Positions 11,888-22,830 are shown, numbered from the stretch's first letter. The stretch is 52,788 bases of DNA from Rhypophila decipiens (GCA_033297075.1 MU858281.1:1-52788), one strand, 5' to 3'. Translations and numbers: made by a program. The notes: generated by a model from the sequence alone, not told the origin.

Positions 11888-12647
11888 CTTGTTCCGTGCC
11901 TTTCCGGATCGTGCGATGAATATGCTGCCTGGTAAGATGTCAAGCCAAACAATGAATCCGCTGCGTGAATATGAGCCTTTGCCGTCCAGTCTCAAAGTTG
12001 CAGTGAATGGGATATCGGGCTTGGCGCCGGTGTGAATACCTCAGGCAGGAACTCGTTTCCACGAGTTATTGGAGGAGATCGTATGTTGGGTGCTGATATC
12101 CGAGAGCCTGCATATCAATGAAATGCGGGGGTATTGACCATGAAAGGTACCAGGAGTGTTCAGCACCTTTGTGCCAATCATGTGTATAAGAAAGTCTTTA
12201 TGGAGACAAATAATGAGGTCCAAAAGCCTTGCTAGTTGTTCTTGACAAGTCATGAAAGCGAAAAGAGAAGAGGAAGAAATCGCAGTGAGCGAAAAAGCCG
12301 TTGAAACAGTGCCACCAAAGGCCGATAAGTGTGGGCGGTTCTGGACTGATGAGTTTCAGTTCATCCCGGTCCCCCCAAGCTCGACACGAGGCTCTAGAAC
12401 GCCGAGGCACAAAACCCAGGCATCCCACCCAGCCCACATGCACCTCTCTCCAATAAACACCACTCTGGGCGTTCCGAACCGCTGTTTGGCGCATTATAGC
12501 CACCACAAGTGCGCCTATTCCCACTCAGGTCAGCGTCACAAGCCCGCCCGGCATACGCCACACGATATCGATAGTGCTGAGCTGCAGAAGCTGTTAGCGC
12601 ATGGCTGATTTTTATCCATGGGGGAGCAAGCAACCCGCCAAAACAGT
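11888..12647. other. Region between coiled-coil and UBL genes
   Basis: It should hold the promoter of the coiled-coil gene and the 3' untranslated region of the ubiquitin-like gene, since both are on the minus strand. Short frames on both strands (for example 12252-12608 plus) have no recognisable similarity. Confidence 0.45.
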
Positions 12648-13289
12648 TCAAAAACGCAACCGAGGGGCAAGACCTACATTCTGCACATTATAATCCATCA
12701 AGGTTTTCTTTTCATCAAGCGTCTTTCCTCCAAAGGTGAAGCGTACGGTGCTGTCGTTCTCCATGTGTTTCTCGGTGCCGAGCTTGTCCTTGACTTGGCC
12801 GATTGTCATGCTGATGGGCAAGTCCTCCAGCGTCATGGACCTCCCCTCAATGTTCTTGAAGAAGACTGTTTTGATGATGATGGTCGAAGGAAGAGCTTGT
12901 ACGGGTGTGTCCTTCTTGTCGTCGGGGAAACCGCTGTTATTGGGTATGTATGGTGGAGGGGGCTCGATGCTCCTGACGAAGAAGATGGTGTCGCTGTTGC
13001 CGATCTTGTGGGATAAAAGGGTCCTGTTCTCTGTGGGGTGAAGTCATGTCAACATCATCGTCTTGGTGAACTTGGTAGAATTGCAACTTTACATACCGTT
13101 TTCCATTTCCTGCCCCAAAAAGATCACCATGATGGATTGCCATTCATTCGGCTCGCCCATCATCGTTGCGATGGCGATTTTGAGCTCCTTGACCGTTTTT
13201 GACAAGGGAAAGCTTTTCAGCATTTGGGGCGCGCCGGCATCCGAGTTGATCTCCTCGATCATGAGGAAGTTCTGTGTGGGAGCCGCCAT
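12648..13289 (-). CDS. Tandem ubiquitin-like domain protein
   Basis: Exons 13289-13097 and 13030-12648 are joined by a 66-nt intron (GTATGT donor, CACAG acceptor), giving 191 residues. The ATG at 13289 follows CCAAG, a good context. Two ubiquitin folds lie in tandem. The first (about residues 8-78) has the pattern FPLSKTVKELKIAIA ... VIFLGQEMEN ... LSHKIGNSDTIFFV. The second (about 110-191) has TIGQVKDKLGTEK ... FTFGGKTLDEKKTLMDYNV. Each keeps the helix and strand spacing of ubiquitin. Neither ends in a diglycine: the protein stops at APRLRF, so it is unlikely to be conjugated to targets and more likely acts as a binding or adaptor module. It is divergently paired with the RBR ligase gene at 13958, which suggests co-expression. 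I do not know a named orthologue. Confidence 0.82.
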
Positions 13290-13957
13290 CTTGGTCGTGT
13301 ACACTTGTTGTATCTGGGAAAGCTCGGTATGAGGGATCGGAAATGCTAGTATCTGCTATCTTGTAGCGAACTGTTGGGAAGAGCAGAGACAGAGGAGAGC
13401 AGCGAAAGCTCCCATATTTGAACCAGCGAGGCTCGAATAGTTCATAATGATTCTAGACCGTTGCACCCATGCCAGCTCATGACCCCTCTTTCTTGAGCTC
13501 CCTTTCTGCACTTTTGTTTGACGAGTGTGCCTCGAGACTGAGAGTCTTGGCCTGATACAGCCCGTGGCTTGTTGTAAATATGCACTTTCTTTCAGCTCGT
13601 GCCACTGTGATCTGACTTGCAGCAGACAGTCTCTCAAACTTTTGTGGGCATTCTTGCCAGCTTCTCGGACCATGATTCGTTCACCAGTGAGAATTCTCCA
13701 TGCCTCAGGCAGCTCGAGGAATCTTCTCCCGCGCTCCAGTGCTAGACGCAGAGGGATGGTAACGAAAGAAGGCCCCCAGCACCGCCACGCTGTCCCCCAC
13801 TCCCATGTTCAAGCGCGTGCAGCGACCTCCACGGGCACATATAGAGCAGCCACCCCTGTCAGAGTGGCAGGTAAATATCCGGCGATTCCCAAAACATCTG
13901 CATCCCTCTCTATCCAAATACCAAACCACGTAGACTCGATGCCAAGACACGACGCCA
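13290..13957. promoter_or_regulatory. Shared divergent promoter region, UBL/RBR pair
   Basis: 668 bases separate the two start codons. No coding frame here has recognisable similarity, although a plus-strand frame at 13525-14019 crosses it. Both genes must start transcription from this stretch. I see no strong TATA box for either. Confidence 0.5.
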
Positions 13958-15470
13958 ATGGGACAAAACGCCTCCACGGATTCTTCCAACCAAACATCCT
14001 GCGACAAAACATCCAGTAGTCTTCGTGGTTTCGAACGAGAGGGCGACTTGAAGGATTTCGAGGCCTGGAAGGTTTGCTGGGAAGTGAACCTTGCATTTTA
14101 CGAGCCTCTGAGCGGCAAGTTGACATGCCTGGTCTGCAAGAAGGTCCATGATTATGGCCAGGGAATCAACCGATCGACACTTTGGATGGCCACACGATGT
14201 GGAAGCGGACATGGCCAGGGAAATATCGAGGCCAAACCGGGTACAAGCCTTGGTATATGTGCAAAATGCGATCTGGATTTTCTGCTCAACGTCCTCAAGG
14301 GCAAGTATAAATGTCGAAGAGAAGGTTGCCGACGAATGATACGGGTCAATGAAGCCGTGGTGTTCAAGAGGCTCAACCAGAGCCGAACACATGGACCCTC
14401 CGGAGGTGGTCCTCCAGCTCGATGGGACCGAGATCACACAAGGGCCACAGCAGGGGAAACCGAACGCCCCATCGCAAAAGCTTTTGCAGCAGAGTTGGAG
14501 AAAAGCAAAGTGTTCGAGTGCCTGGTGTGTTGTGATGATATCAACTACCGAGTCGATTCCCCACCAGCTCCGACCTGTCAGCACGATCAGAATGTCTGCG
14601 ACGGTTGCATGAAAACGGACTTTGAGGCAAAGGTCAAAACCAATCGTATCAAGGATCTGAGGTGCCCCGATCCAGAATGCAAGCAAGACGTGCCTCCGAA
14701 ACGCATTCGAGAGCTGTTGGCAGGATCGGACGCCGTCAGAATGTAAGTCACCACCTCGACAGGAGTGCCGTGTGCGTTACCGTGCTCGTCCCTGCTAACT
14801 GCCTGGGTACAGTTATGACAAAAAGCTCGCCTTGGCTTCGCTATCCAAGCACGAGAAATTCCGATGGTGTAAATGTGGTGCCGGACAGATTCACCTGCCT
14901 GGAGGTAAGAAAAGACATCTAGTCCACTGTCCAAGCAAAGGTTCGGCCAACGCTAACACACAAGGTATAGAGGCCTCTCCAGAGTGGAAATGCGCCCAGA
15001 AAAGTTGCCAGCGTCTGAACTGCTATATCTGCAACGATGTTGACGTGACGGATTGCGAGCACCTTCACGCTGCCAACGAAAGGCGGAAGCACGAGCAGGA
15101 TGTCCAGCGAAAAGCCGCCCAAGCGGCACTAGTAAAGAAGCAGCAGGAGAAGAGCAAGGCGGCCAACAAGGAGTATATATCCAAGACCACCAAGATCTGT
15201 CCCAAGAAAGGGTGTGGGGTTCGTATTGGTCGCGACAGCGGCTGCTCGCACATGACGTGCAAGAACTGCAAGACCGAGTTCTGCTGGGTGTGCAAGGTGA
15301 TTTGGAAGAACAAGGTTCCTCTACATCTGAACACTTGCTCGCTTGCCGTGTCCCGGAAAACGACCTTGTCTGCGTTGGACAAGAGCGATTATACGGCTGG
15401 TTGGCAGGATGATGGGAAGTATGATGGTTCGAATGAAGGCCGTCTCTGGCTTCTGGATTCGCACAAATAA
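13958..15470 (+). CDS. RBR-type E3 ubiquitin ligase (RING1-IBR-RING2)
   Basis: Exons 13958-14742, 14813-14904 and 14965-15470 give 460 residues. Intron 1 is 70 nt (GTAAGT, GCTAACT, TACAG); intron 2 is 60 nt and in frame. RING1 starts at residue 186 (FECLVCCDD ... CDGC ... CPDPEC). The IBR follows at about 279-325 (WCKCGAGQIHLPGG, then WKCAQKSCQRLNC). A Lys/Gln-rich helical linker leads to RING2 (ICPKKGCGVRIGRDSGC). By comparison with parkin-type ligases the catalytic thioester cysteine is Cys386 in SGCSHMTC. Two more zinc-ligand pairs follow, including FCWVC. A separate N-terminal Cys/His-rich part (C57-x2-C60-x3-H64, then CAKC and CRREGC) may bind zinc. The start MGQNAS fits an N-myristoylation signal. 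RBR ligases take ubiquitin from an E2 onto this cysteine and then pass it to a substrate. Targets here are unknown. Confidence 0.88.
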
Positions 15471-16185
15471 CAAGCAATTCGGGATACTGAGGCTTAATCT
15501 GGCGACTGCACGGTTCTGGTTTGAGTTCGTCAGAATCTAACAACGCAATTGTCGTCGGAGCAGACTACCTGGCAGACAATGGAGACATACAGGGAGGAAA
15601 TAAGTGCACAGATTCTTGCTTGTTCTTGATCTTCTCGAGGCTGCATGTTTGATCTGGAAGTTGGTGCGCTGTTAGGGATGCTGTGCCCGCTAAGGAATGA
15701 TTCCTTATTTGTCGTGAGAATCTGACGAGAGCGAGCCGCGAGCGTTTAGCCCGAAGATGGTTGGTGACGGGGTGGTGCGTCGGTCGCGTGTGCTGGATCT
15801 TTGGGCTCGAAATATTCAGAAACCAGGCAGTGAGCCTGGCGAACGGACGAGGGGGTTTGTGGAATTTGTGCCCATGGGGAATCCAGCTGAGAAGGATAAC
15901 GACACCGGTGAGTATTCTGCCGCACAGACAACAAGTTTTTGGAATCAGTACGGAGAGCTCTGGGACAAGATGATACTGTTTGAATACAATCTGGTCTGAG
16001 AAGAATACTGTATTTGCTGGTGGAGCTCAAAGGCCGCAGCTGCCAGAGAAGGAGCAGAAGCCCTGGTGACAAAATCTGAAGACCTAGCCCTCCCACAGTT
16101 TTTCCAGTCGACTTTTGAAAAGATAAATCAATCCGAACCGTCCCGTCCCACAAACTAGACCACAACCAAAAGCCTAAACACCCAA
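15471..16185. other. Intergenic region
   Basis: An 80-codon plus frame (15757-15999) and a 139-codon minus frame (15746-16165) overlap each other and have no recognisable similarity, so I do not call either. The last 40 bases before 16186 are rich in A and C like a fungal leader. Confidence 0.4.
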
Positions 16186-16392
16186 ATGGGCATCAGAAAC
16201 TTCCGTCTCGTCCTTCAAGACATTGCCGTCGTCATGCTATACTGCACTGTCCCGTCTGTCTTGCTCCTCGCAGCCATCTTCACCTTGTCCCGCCTCTCCG
16301 CGGGCGCGCCGCGGCAGCCTCGACGAAGGCCCCACGATCTTGAAATGGGCATTGACCCAACCACTGTCTGGGAGCATCAGAACCAGCAGTGA
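16186..16392 (+). CDS. Possible small single-pass membrane protein
   Basis: A 68-codon frame starting from an ATG in good context (ACCCAAATGGG) after an A/C-rich leader. Residues about 13-34 form a hydrophobic helix (IAVVMLYCTVPSVLLLAAIF), followed by a basic stretch with PRQPRRRP, so the tail would face the cytosol. A near-perfect intron lies just after it (donor CAG/GTGAGC at 16404, CGCTAAC branch, GAATAG acceptor ending 16471). It joins a different upstream frame to an exon at 16472-16527 that encodes a second hydrophobic stretch (EGVIILMFLGPFL). The real gene may therefore be longer and spliced differently. No family recognised. Confidence 0.42.
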   Translation: MGIRNFRLVLQDIAVVMLYCTVPSVLLLAAIFTLSRLSAGAPRQPRRRPHDLEMGIDPTTVWEHQNQQ

Positions 16393-16527
16393 GCTACCAG
16401 CAGGTGAGCATATCGTCTCTTCTATTCTCCGGGCTCGCGCACGTTGATTCGTCGCTAACCTGCGGACGAATAGGCGTCTTGAAATTGGAAGGGGTGATCA
16501 TTTTGATGTTTCTTGGACCATTTTTGG

Positions 16528-18415
16528 GTAAGCTTTTTCCAATTCCTCTCTCTGCCCCTAAGCATTATTGATTTCTGGCAAGACATTCGGCTTGTCGCCA
16601 TGCTGTCTATTTGACGTTCAGCCCGCTGGCACTACGCAATCTTTCCTCCATGTGTGTGCCCAGATCAATCAGAGCGCAGGCTGAGATGCATTACCTCTTT
16701 TCCTCCCTCTTTTATGCGTTTCTAGCTTCTAATCAAACTCAAAGCGGCCGGTAACTGCTTTTTTTCGACCCGTGCCCGCCGAGATCAGACATGCAGGATT
16801 TAATCTTTGAGACGAAGCGTGTGGCTACTGGCGGAATCGGCCAGGTAACTATTGTGCGCCGAGGTTCGGCTAGCCTCCTTCCCGAGAAACTCTTTCAAGT
16901 TAGTCATGGTTCCTCTACTACTAGCCTCAGAGTGCATTGTTTCTTCAGACTAAATCCTAGCTATCTATACTTGTTCCGTACTGATCTCCTTGCTTTCATT
17001 ATCACAGGTAGCTGTCATTGGATCTGCCAGCAGCACACACTCCTCGGATCAGCTGATGGCCCCCGTGGAACCCAAGAGGTGTCTCAGCCCATGCGGCGCC
17101 GGTCGCTTGCTGGGTATGGGCGCAGGAATGGGCTTGCTACTACTTTACCGACTTCTGATGGTGTTGCACTCAACTAAAGTGATGTACACCCGTCCACGGA
17201 GCGCAAGGGACTTCACGAATATGTAGCTCCGGCAATTCGGACGCCATGGTGTCGGTCATGGACCTTCTCCGTGGCCAGTCACTTTCACAGGCGGGTATCG
17301 ACCTCATCCAAGACAGGGCCTGCGGTGGTCACTCTCACCAACGAATCTGGATCCCTCACCGTCCTCACTTTGACGCCGAGGCGGTCTTTCACATCGTCCA
17401 AGACATCTGGATCCGTTGGGCCAGATTTCCACCGAGAGGGGAACTGGTGAGGCTACCGCCTACGACTACTCGGCAAAACACTCTCGAGAGGCGGCACCAG
17501 CAACCTCGTTCTTTGGAAGCACATCATGTGTGCCTGTGGTTGTAATTTCGTTTAGAGAGAAATTTTCCTCCGATTTTACCCACCTTCAGGGGGGGGGGGG
17601 GGGGTTGGACAAGATATAGAAACAGAAACTCTTTTGTTGATCGGCTCAGGTCGGCTATGTCCATATTCTAGTAACCAGGCATTGGGCTACATGACGGATG
17701 TGCAGGCTGGCTACATGTACTTGGGTGGTTGCGATACTAGCTAATAGAGCAAGAATAAAATTGTCAGCATGTGTCACAGATAAGTTCAGCCTCTGCGGGC
17801 CAAAGGAGATAGAGAAGCGATTTTACCACATTGAGTGCTGGTGTATCTGACTCTCACGTGATGGTCCCTAAGTCTCTGGTTTGGACAAAGGACGCTAGAT
17901 GGCCGGCTCGGGTTCGGATGGACAGCCGCTGCGGCAACCAAAGTCCTGACCCGACCCGGCACGGAGCCCCTCCCGACATGCCCTTTCGATCCTCCTTTCC
18001 ATGCTGTAGCTCTCGAGGCGAACTGCGCGTAGCCCACCAAGTTCAACCCAGGATCCCGGGAGGATAAATTCACAAGATCACAAGTGCGAGCGGACGCAGA
18101 TATTTCTTATTTGATGGTACAATGAGCTGATACTCCATATTCGCTTCTGTAAAGTACTTGTCGACGTTATTCGCAAGTCCGAGCTATCCATCCTTTACCG
18201 AACCACAAGCAAGCCAACATGTCGCCTGGCTCGACTGCAACAACGGCACGATATACCGAAGGATTCACGGAGCGATCTTTTCAATCTAAATTCCCCGCCT
18301 TTTGTCATGTTACCGCTATATTCAGGCGTTGCGACGCTGTCTTGGCCGTGGCTGTGTGGCTAGACGCCGACCGTCGAGAGCTCTTCTTCCGAGTCCTTCG
18401 CAACAAAACCGAGAG
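16528..18415. other. Gene-poor stretch with a surface-protein-like fragment
   Basis: No intact gene is visible. A plus-strand frame ending in a stop at 17448-17450 contains a Thr/Ser-rich passage (VVTLTNESGSLTVLTLTP) like the repeats of fungal cell-wall proteins, but there is no start, signal peptide or anchor around it. A run of sixteen G lies at 17589-17604. The region from 18060 on is the GH7 promoter. Confidence 0.35.
17589..17604 (+). repeat. Poly-G run of 16
   Basis: Sixteen consecutive G on the plus strand. Such runs are replication- and sequencing-prone, so the exact length is uncertain. Confidence 0.85.
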
Positions 18416-18422
18416 TATAAAA
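18416..18422 (+). promoter_or_regulatory. TATA box of the GH7 gene
   Basis: TATAAAA lies 83 bases upstream of the ATG at 18499, a spacing usual for fungal secreted-enzyme genes. Confidence 0.65.
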
Positions 18423-18498
18423 CCTGCCAGATGGGGCAGAAGTATCCATGGCATCCGTGCTCATCGTCTCGGCTGCCCAGCACACCTACTCTCCCACA

Positions 18499-20166
18499 AT
18501 GACCAAAACACGCCTCACTTTCCTCGGCAGTCTAGCCTTCGCAGCAGCCCAGCAAGTGGGCAATTACCAAAATGAGACGCACCCAAAGCTACAATGGAGC
18601 AAATGTGCAGCAGATGGAGGCTACCAACAGATCAGCGGCGAGCTCGTGATGGATGCAAATCTCCGCTGGCTGCACAAAGTTGACGACTGGCGCAGCTGCT
18701 TTGCCGACGGCCAATGGGACTACAAGGTCTGCAACTCGGTGGAAAACTGCACCGCCAACTGCGCGATCGAAGGAGCCGAGTACAGCTACGTGTATGGCGT
18801 GAAGTCGGGCAACGACAGCGTGTCCCAGCAGTTGGTGACCAAGTTCGACTTCTCCCAAAACGTCGGCTCGCGGATCTTCGTCTCGGCATCCAAAGACAAA
18901 TATCAGATGTTTACGCTCCTGAACAACGAGCTGGCGTTTGATGTCGATCTCTCGACGGTCGAATGCGGTATCAATGCCGCTTTGCACTTTGTGGCTATGG
19001 ACGAGGACGGCGGCATGTCTAGGTACCCAGGCAACAAAGCCGGTGCTGAGTACGGGACTGGGTACTGCGATTCAAGTTGCCCGAGGAGTCTCAAGTTTGT
19101 TGCTGGAAAGGTATTGTTCGCTCCCTGGAAAAAGATTGTAGGGTTGTGAAGATTCTGACCTGCCGGTCTAGGCCAACACAGAGATGTGGTTTCCATCGGA
19201 GACGGACCCTGTCGCTGGGGCAGGACTCCTCGGCGCATGCTGTTCGGAATTTGCTGTCTGGTAAATTGACACCAGAATTTACCCTAGGTCCAGCCTCTAA
19301 CATCACGATAATACCCCGCAGGAACTCCAACGCCCACTCCTTCTCAATGTCATCCCACATCTGCCCAAGGGACGACTACCAGGTCTGTTATGGGAAAGAC
19401 TGCGACGCCTGGTGGATTGAACCGGGTGAGCGCTACAACGCCCGCTGCGACTTCTGGGGCTGCGGTTATAACCCATACCGATTGGGTGCGACCGACTTCT
19501 ATGGGAAAGGCAAAAAGGTGGACACGTCGAGAAAGTTTACGTGGGTCCTGTCTATCTTGACAAGTCACGACTGATTTATGCCGGTTATACTATGGTACTA
19601 ACGGAAACTCAGCGTCGTCACGCAGTTCGGCAACACGAACGTCACGCAATTCTTCATCCAAAACGGCACACGGATCGACATGCCCGATCCGACACTGGAA
19701 GGGCTGCCTGAGCACAACGGCCTCACTCCGGAGATTTGCGCAAAATCGAGCGCCTTGTTTAACGAGCCGGACAGATTCGGCTTGAACGGTGGCTGGCAAA
19801 AGCACTTGAAGATGTTAAGCAGGCCCATGGTGCTTTCCATGTCCATTTCTGATGATGTTGGTCAGCTCCTTTTCTGCTCACCCATGTCGATAAGCTGATA
19901 TACTTTGTAGCACTACTACCATAATCTCTGGCTCGACTCGACTTATCCTATCGACCAGACCGATCACCCAGTTCCAGGCACCGTCAGGGGAGATTGTCTC
20001 ATGGACGACAACGACCCGCAGGTGGTTGAGAACATGTATCCCAATGCGTAAGTCCGCAGTTCTTAATTGCCTCTCGAGTCATACAGCTGATAATTCGAGC
20101 TGTGTTAGCAAGGTGGTTTGGTCCAACATCAGATTCGGACCCATTGGATCAACAGTAAAGGTGTGA
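18499..20166 (+). CDS. GH7 cellobiohydrolase-like secreted protein, altered active site
   Basis: Six exons: 18499-19110, 19172-19260, 19322-19540, 19613-19856, 19911-20047 and 20109-20166. All splices keep frame and give 452 residues. A signal peptide ends around residue 17 (FAAA/QQVG). The glycoside hydrolase family 7 fold is clear along the whole length: ETHPKLQWSKC, ELAFDVDLSTVECG, GTGYCDSSCPRSLKF, NPYRLGATDFYG, NLWLDSTYP and a final SNIRFGPIGST. There is no CBM1. GH7 enzymes cleave cellulose through the motif S-E-x-D-x-x-E: nucleophile, helper Asp, acid/base. Here it reads SEFAVWN: Glu230 is kept, but the Asp is Ala232 and the acid/base Glu is Asn235. At least one conserved cysteine (the CC of CxxNCC) is also replaced. 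An intron splits codon Trp234, and no alternative splice I can find restores the Glu. It is probably not a working cellulase and may bind glucan. Confidence 0.9.
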
Positions 20167-20441
20167 TGCAATCGAAGAAAACTGAAGCAGCATAGCACCA
20201 AGAATAGAAGCACGGCCTACATGAGGTGATTACTTGAAGAGATCATCGGCATGGCATTTTTGTATCTAACACTAGCAATGTTAAATTGCCAGATTTCTAT
20301 CACCCAAGTTTGACATTGCCGCTCATTTCCACATGTAACATGAACTCGACCAGGCCCATCCATACCTTGAAGTTAGCTTCCCATCCCAGTCCTTGCTTGA
20401 GCCCTTCACCTTCCCTGCCTCGAGATCATGTTCTCGCACGC

Positions 20442-21218
20442 TCAAGGGGTGCAGGCGAGGATGCCATTCCAGTTGTGGATACGTTCGTCTGTTTAGGGAG
20501 CAGCGTCGACCGCCAATTTCCGTTAGCCATAGCACCAGAAGAGACTCCGGACAAGAAATTGGTAAGGATTGTGGGGAAAAACAGGTAGTACATACCAAGA
20601 TTCTTCTGCCAGGCCCATGCATACGGCCCGCCTGGATAAGTGGTGCATCGGGCCGAGAACAAGTGGTTGTCCTGCAGGGCATGCCCGCCGCCGCAAGAGA
20701 GTTGATAGTTGCCACTGATGAGTTTGCCAAAGTATGTTGGTTAGCAATCAAGCTTACAGCAATAGCTGATATTTCACATGGAGCGGGCGGAACCGGACTC
20801 ACTCAAGGCGCCAAGCCAACTGCCCATTAACATTTGCCAGGCAAAAGTTCAAGTTGAGATAAGACCAAGTCCATCCGCCACCTTCGTTGCGGCAGTTGCA
20901 CTCCAGGGCGTTACCGTTGATGATGCCGCAGCTATTACAGCTGCCCAGGTAGCTACGCTTGTCGAGCGAATCGGCGAAGACGAGCTTGCCATCCTCACCG
21001 ACTGATACAGGCGTAAAGACTAGCTCGCTGTCGGGGTCGGCAGAGCGCAGGGCAGCTTCTGACTCTGGGAGAGCAGTCCCTGCTACGATCTGGGGCTCGA
21101 TACCCGCGGGGAGAGGCTTGGGAACGACGCTCGCGACGGGAGCTGTGGGAACGGCCTGGGTTCCGGTAGCCAGTGCCATGAGGATGGCTGTTCCGACGGA
21201 GGAGGAGAAGAAGTGCAT
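20442..21218 (-). CDS. Secreted cyanovirin-N homology (CVNH) lectin with propeptide
   Basis: Exons 21218-20803, 20714-20596 and 20488-20442 give 193 residues. Introns are 88 nt (GTGAGT, GCTAACC, CATCAG) and 107 nt (GTATGT, GCTAACG, AACAG). Residues 1-22 form a signal peptide (ILMALATGTQA). Residues 23-88 form a Pro/Ala-rich and acidic propeptide ending in DKR at 86-88, a Kex2-type processing site. The mature part is a CVNH domain with its two internal repeats: YLGSCNSCGIINGNALECNC with NLNFCLANVNGQLAW, and YQLSCGGHALQDN with NLDERIHNWNGILAC. CVNH lectins bind mannose-type glycans. In fungi their targets are mostly unknown, and cell-wall or host-surface glycans are plausible. The gene converges on the GH7 gene, with 275 bases between the stops. 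Confidence 0.87.
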
Positions 21219-21337
21219 TTTGAAGGTGGTATAGTAGTCGAAGTAGGTTACTGAAGGGCGATGATAAGGAGTTATGGGCTTGGGAATGAAAGTGGTGGTG
21301 ATTGTTGGAAGATCATTGAATGGGAGGAACAGTCTTG

Positions 21338-21343
21338 TTTATA
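21338..21343 (-). promoter_or_regulatory. Probable TATA box of the CVNH gene
   Basis: TATAAA on the minus strand, 120 bases before the ATG at 21218, in a pyrimidine-rich upstream context. Confidence 0.55.
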
Positions 21344-22584
21344 TGAGATTTCGACAAGAGCTGTAGATCTCCGGAGAAGTCTATCTTGGTTGAAAAGATT
21401 CTTATTTCCCGTTCTGTCGACCTAGGGTCCCACATAGAATCATCCAATGTTGTGACCGACTCGCTACGGTCTTGTTGCTTCTTGTCTCTCTTCAAAGTTA
21501 GCACCGACTGTGAAGCCATCACAAGATCTTCTCTCCACCTAAGCCGCCCCTTAGACAGGAGAAGAGAGGCGTAGATGGTTGCAATGCCAGAAAGGTGCAG
21601 CACTGAATGAAACAATAAGCTGACCCGGATCAGTAGACGAGGCGAATCTTGCAATAGCGTGGGGAGACCGATCGAGAATATATCCGGAATAGGTTTAGCC
21701 TCGTCAACTTGCAACCTCTTCCGGCACCGTCCTAGCAAATCAATAGTCACTAGCGAGGCTACCTAGTGAGGGTCCTGCATGAATCCCCACCTAATGTGTG
21801 GAGTTTTCCCACGTACCAAGTTACGGTCACGATCTTGAACTGTTTTCTTTCCCTTGCATACACCGCGGCCGCTCTTAAGTACTTTCGTAACAAGACCGCT
21901 TCTTGTTGTACCAACCTACAATTCTACGACTTCTTCTACGTCCAGCGACCGATAGTCCGATACCTCGATATGTGGTTGGAAGCTATTTTCGCCGAGGCTC
22001 CGTGCTCCACCTGCGTGTGGAGATATGACCTGGAATAGACTACTTCACAATCTTCGGAATGGATTATCGGCAGCTCAAAACTTTCACAGCATCAGCACAC
22101 AGAACTACAGCAAAGATCATGTAAAAACCTTCCGGTGTCTGAGTTGTCTAATGGGGAAATGGACGATGCACATGGTCAACACTGACGCAAATTGGTCAGG
22201 ATCAGAATCGAATAGACACATTGTGACATGTACAAAAACAAGCAATCCTTGGACGGCACGGTCAAGTAGCATCACAGAACAAAGTAATAGAGATGAACGA
22301 ATTGATTTGGTTCTATCTCCCATGATCACTCAACTGGCTGAAGAAAAGCCATGAGAAACAAAGATTCATCCGCCCTCCGCCTCCGGTGCGGTCTCAGCCA
22401 GCCCACACCCTGGGGTCCTGACACAACCGACCCTGTCCTGGGTGGTTTATCAAGGAGCCCCTTGTAGCTGGATGTGACCTGCCCCCGTCTCGACTTGACG
22501 CGGATCAGGCAGGGCAGGTCAGAGGTGAGCTGGCTGAGGATGACAAGGGGAAAAGAGGAATGTGGAAGATACAAACAAGTAATA
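21344..22584. other. Intergenic region, no gene identified
   Basis: Open frames are short and begin at non-ATG codons. I find no domain, RNA gene or repeat structure that I can support. Confidence 0.45.
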
Positions 22585-22830
22585 CAAACATAAAATCCAA
22601 ACATAAAATACAAATAACAAATAAACAAATAGGGAAATAAAAATAAAAGGAAAGAAATACAAAGATAAGAAATACAAAGATAAGAAATACAGAGAAATTT
22701 CCAAACCCCACCACCATCCCCAAACTGATATCCAAGTCCTCCCAACATTGGATACCCAAAATGAGCTATCCAAGAAAGAAATATAAAAAGAAAAAGAAAA
22801 AAAAAAAGAAAAAAGAGAAATCCTGAAAAT
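22585..22830 (+). repeat. A-rich low-complexity tract with 15-bp repeats
   Basis: About 245 bases very rich in A, mostly AAATACAAA-type words. A 15-bp unit AAATACAAAGATAAG repeats nearly three times around 22655-22690. A long minus-strand frame through it is only Leu/Phe/Ile low complexity. Confidence 0.75.

Noticed and set aside
11888..11995. N-terminal extension of the coiled-coil protein
   Set aside because: The extra 36 residues are unlike the coiled-coil body, and the internal ATG (MGFFKKDK) is a more natural start.
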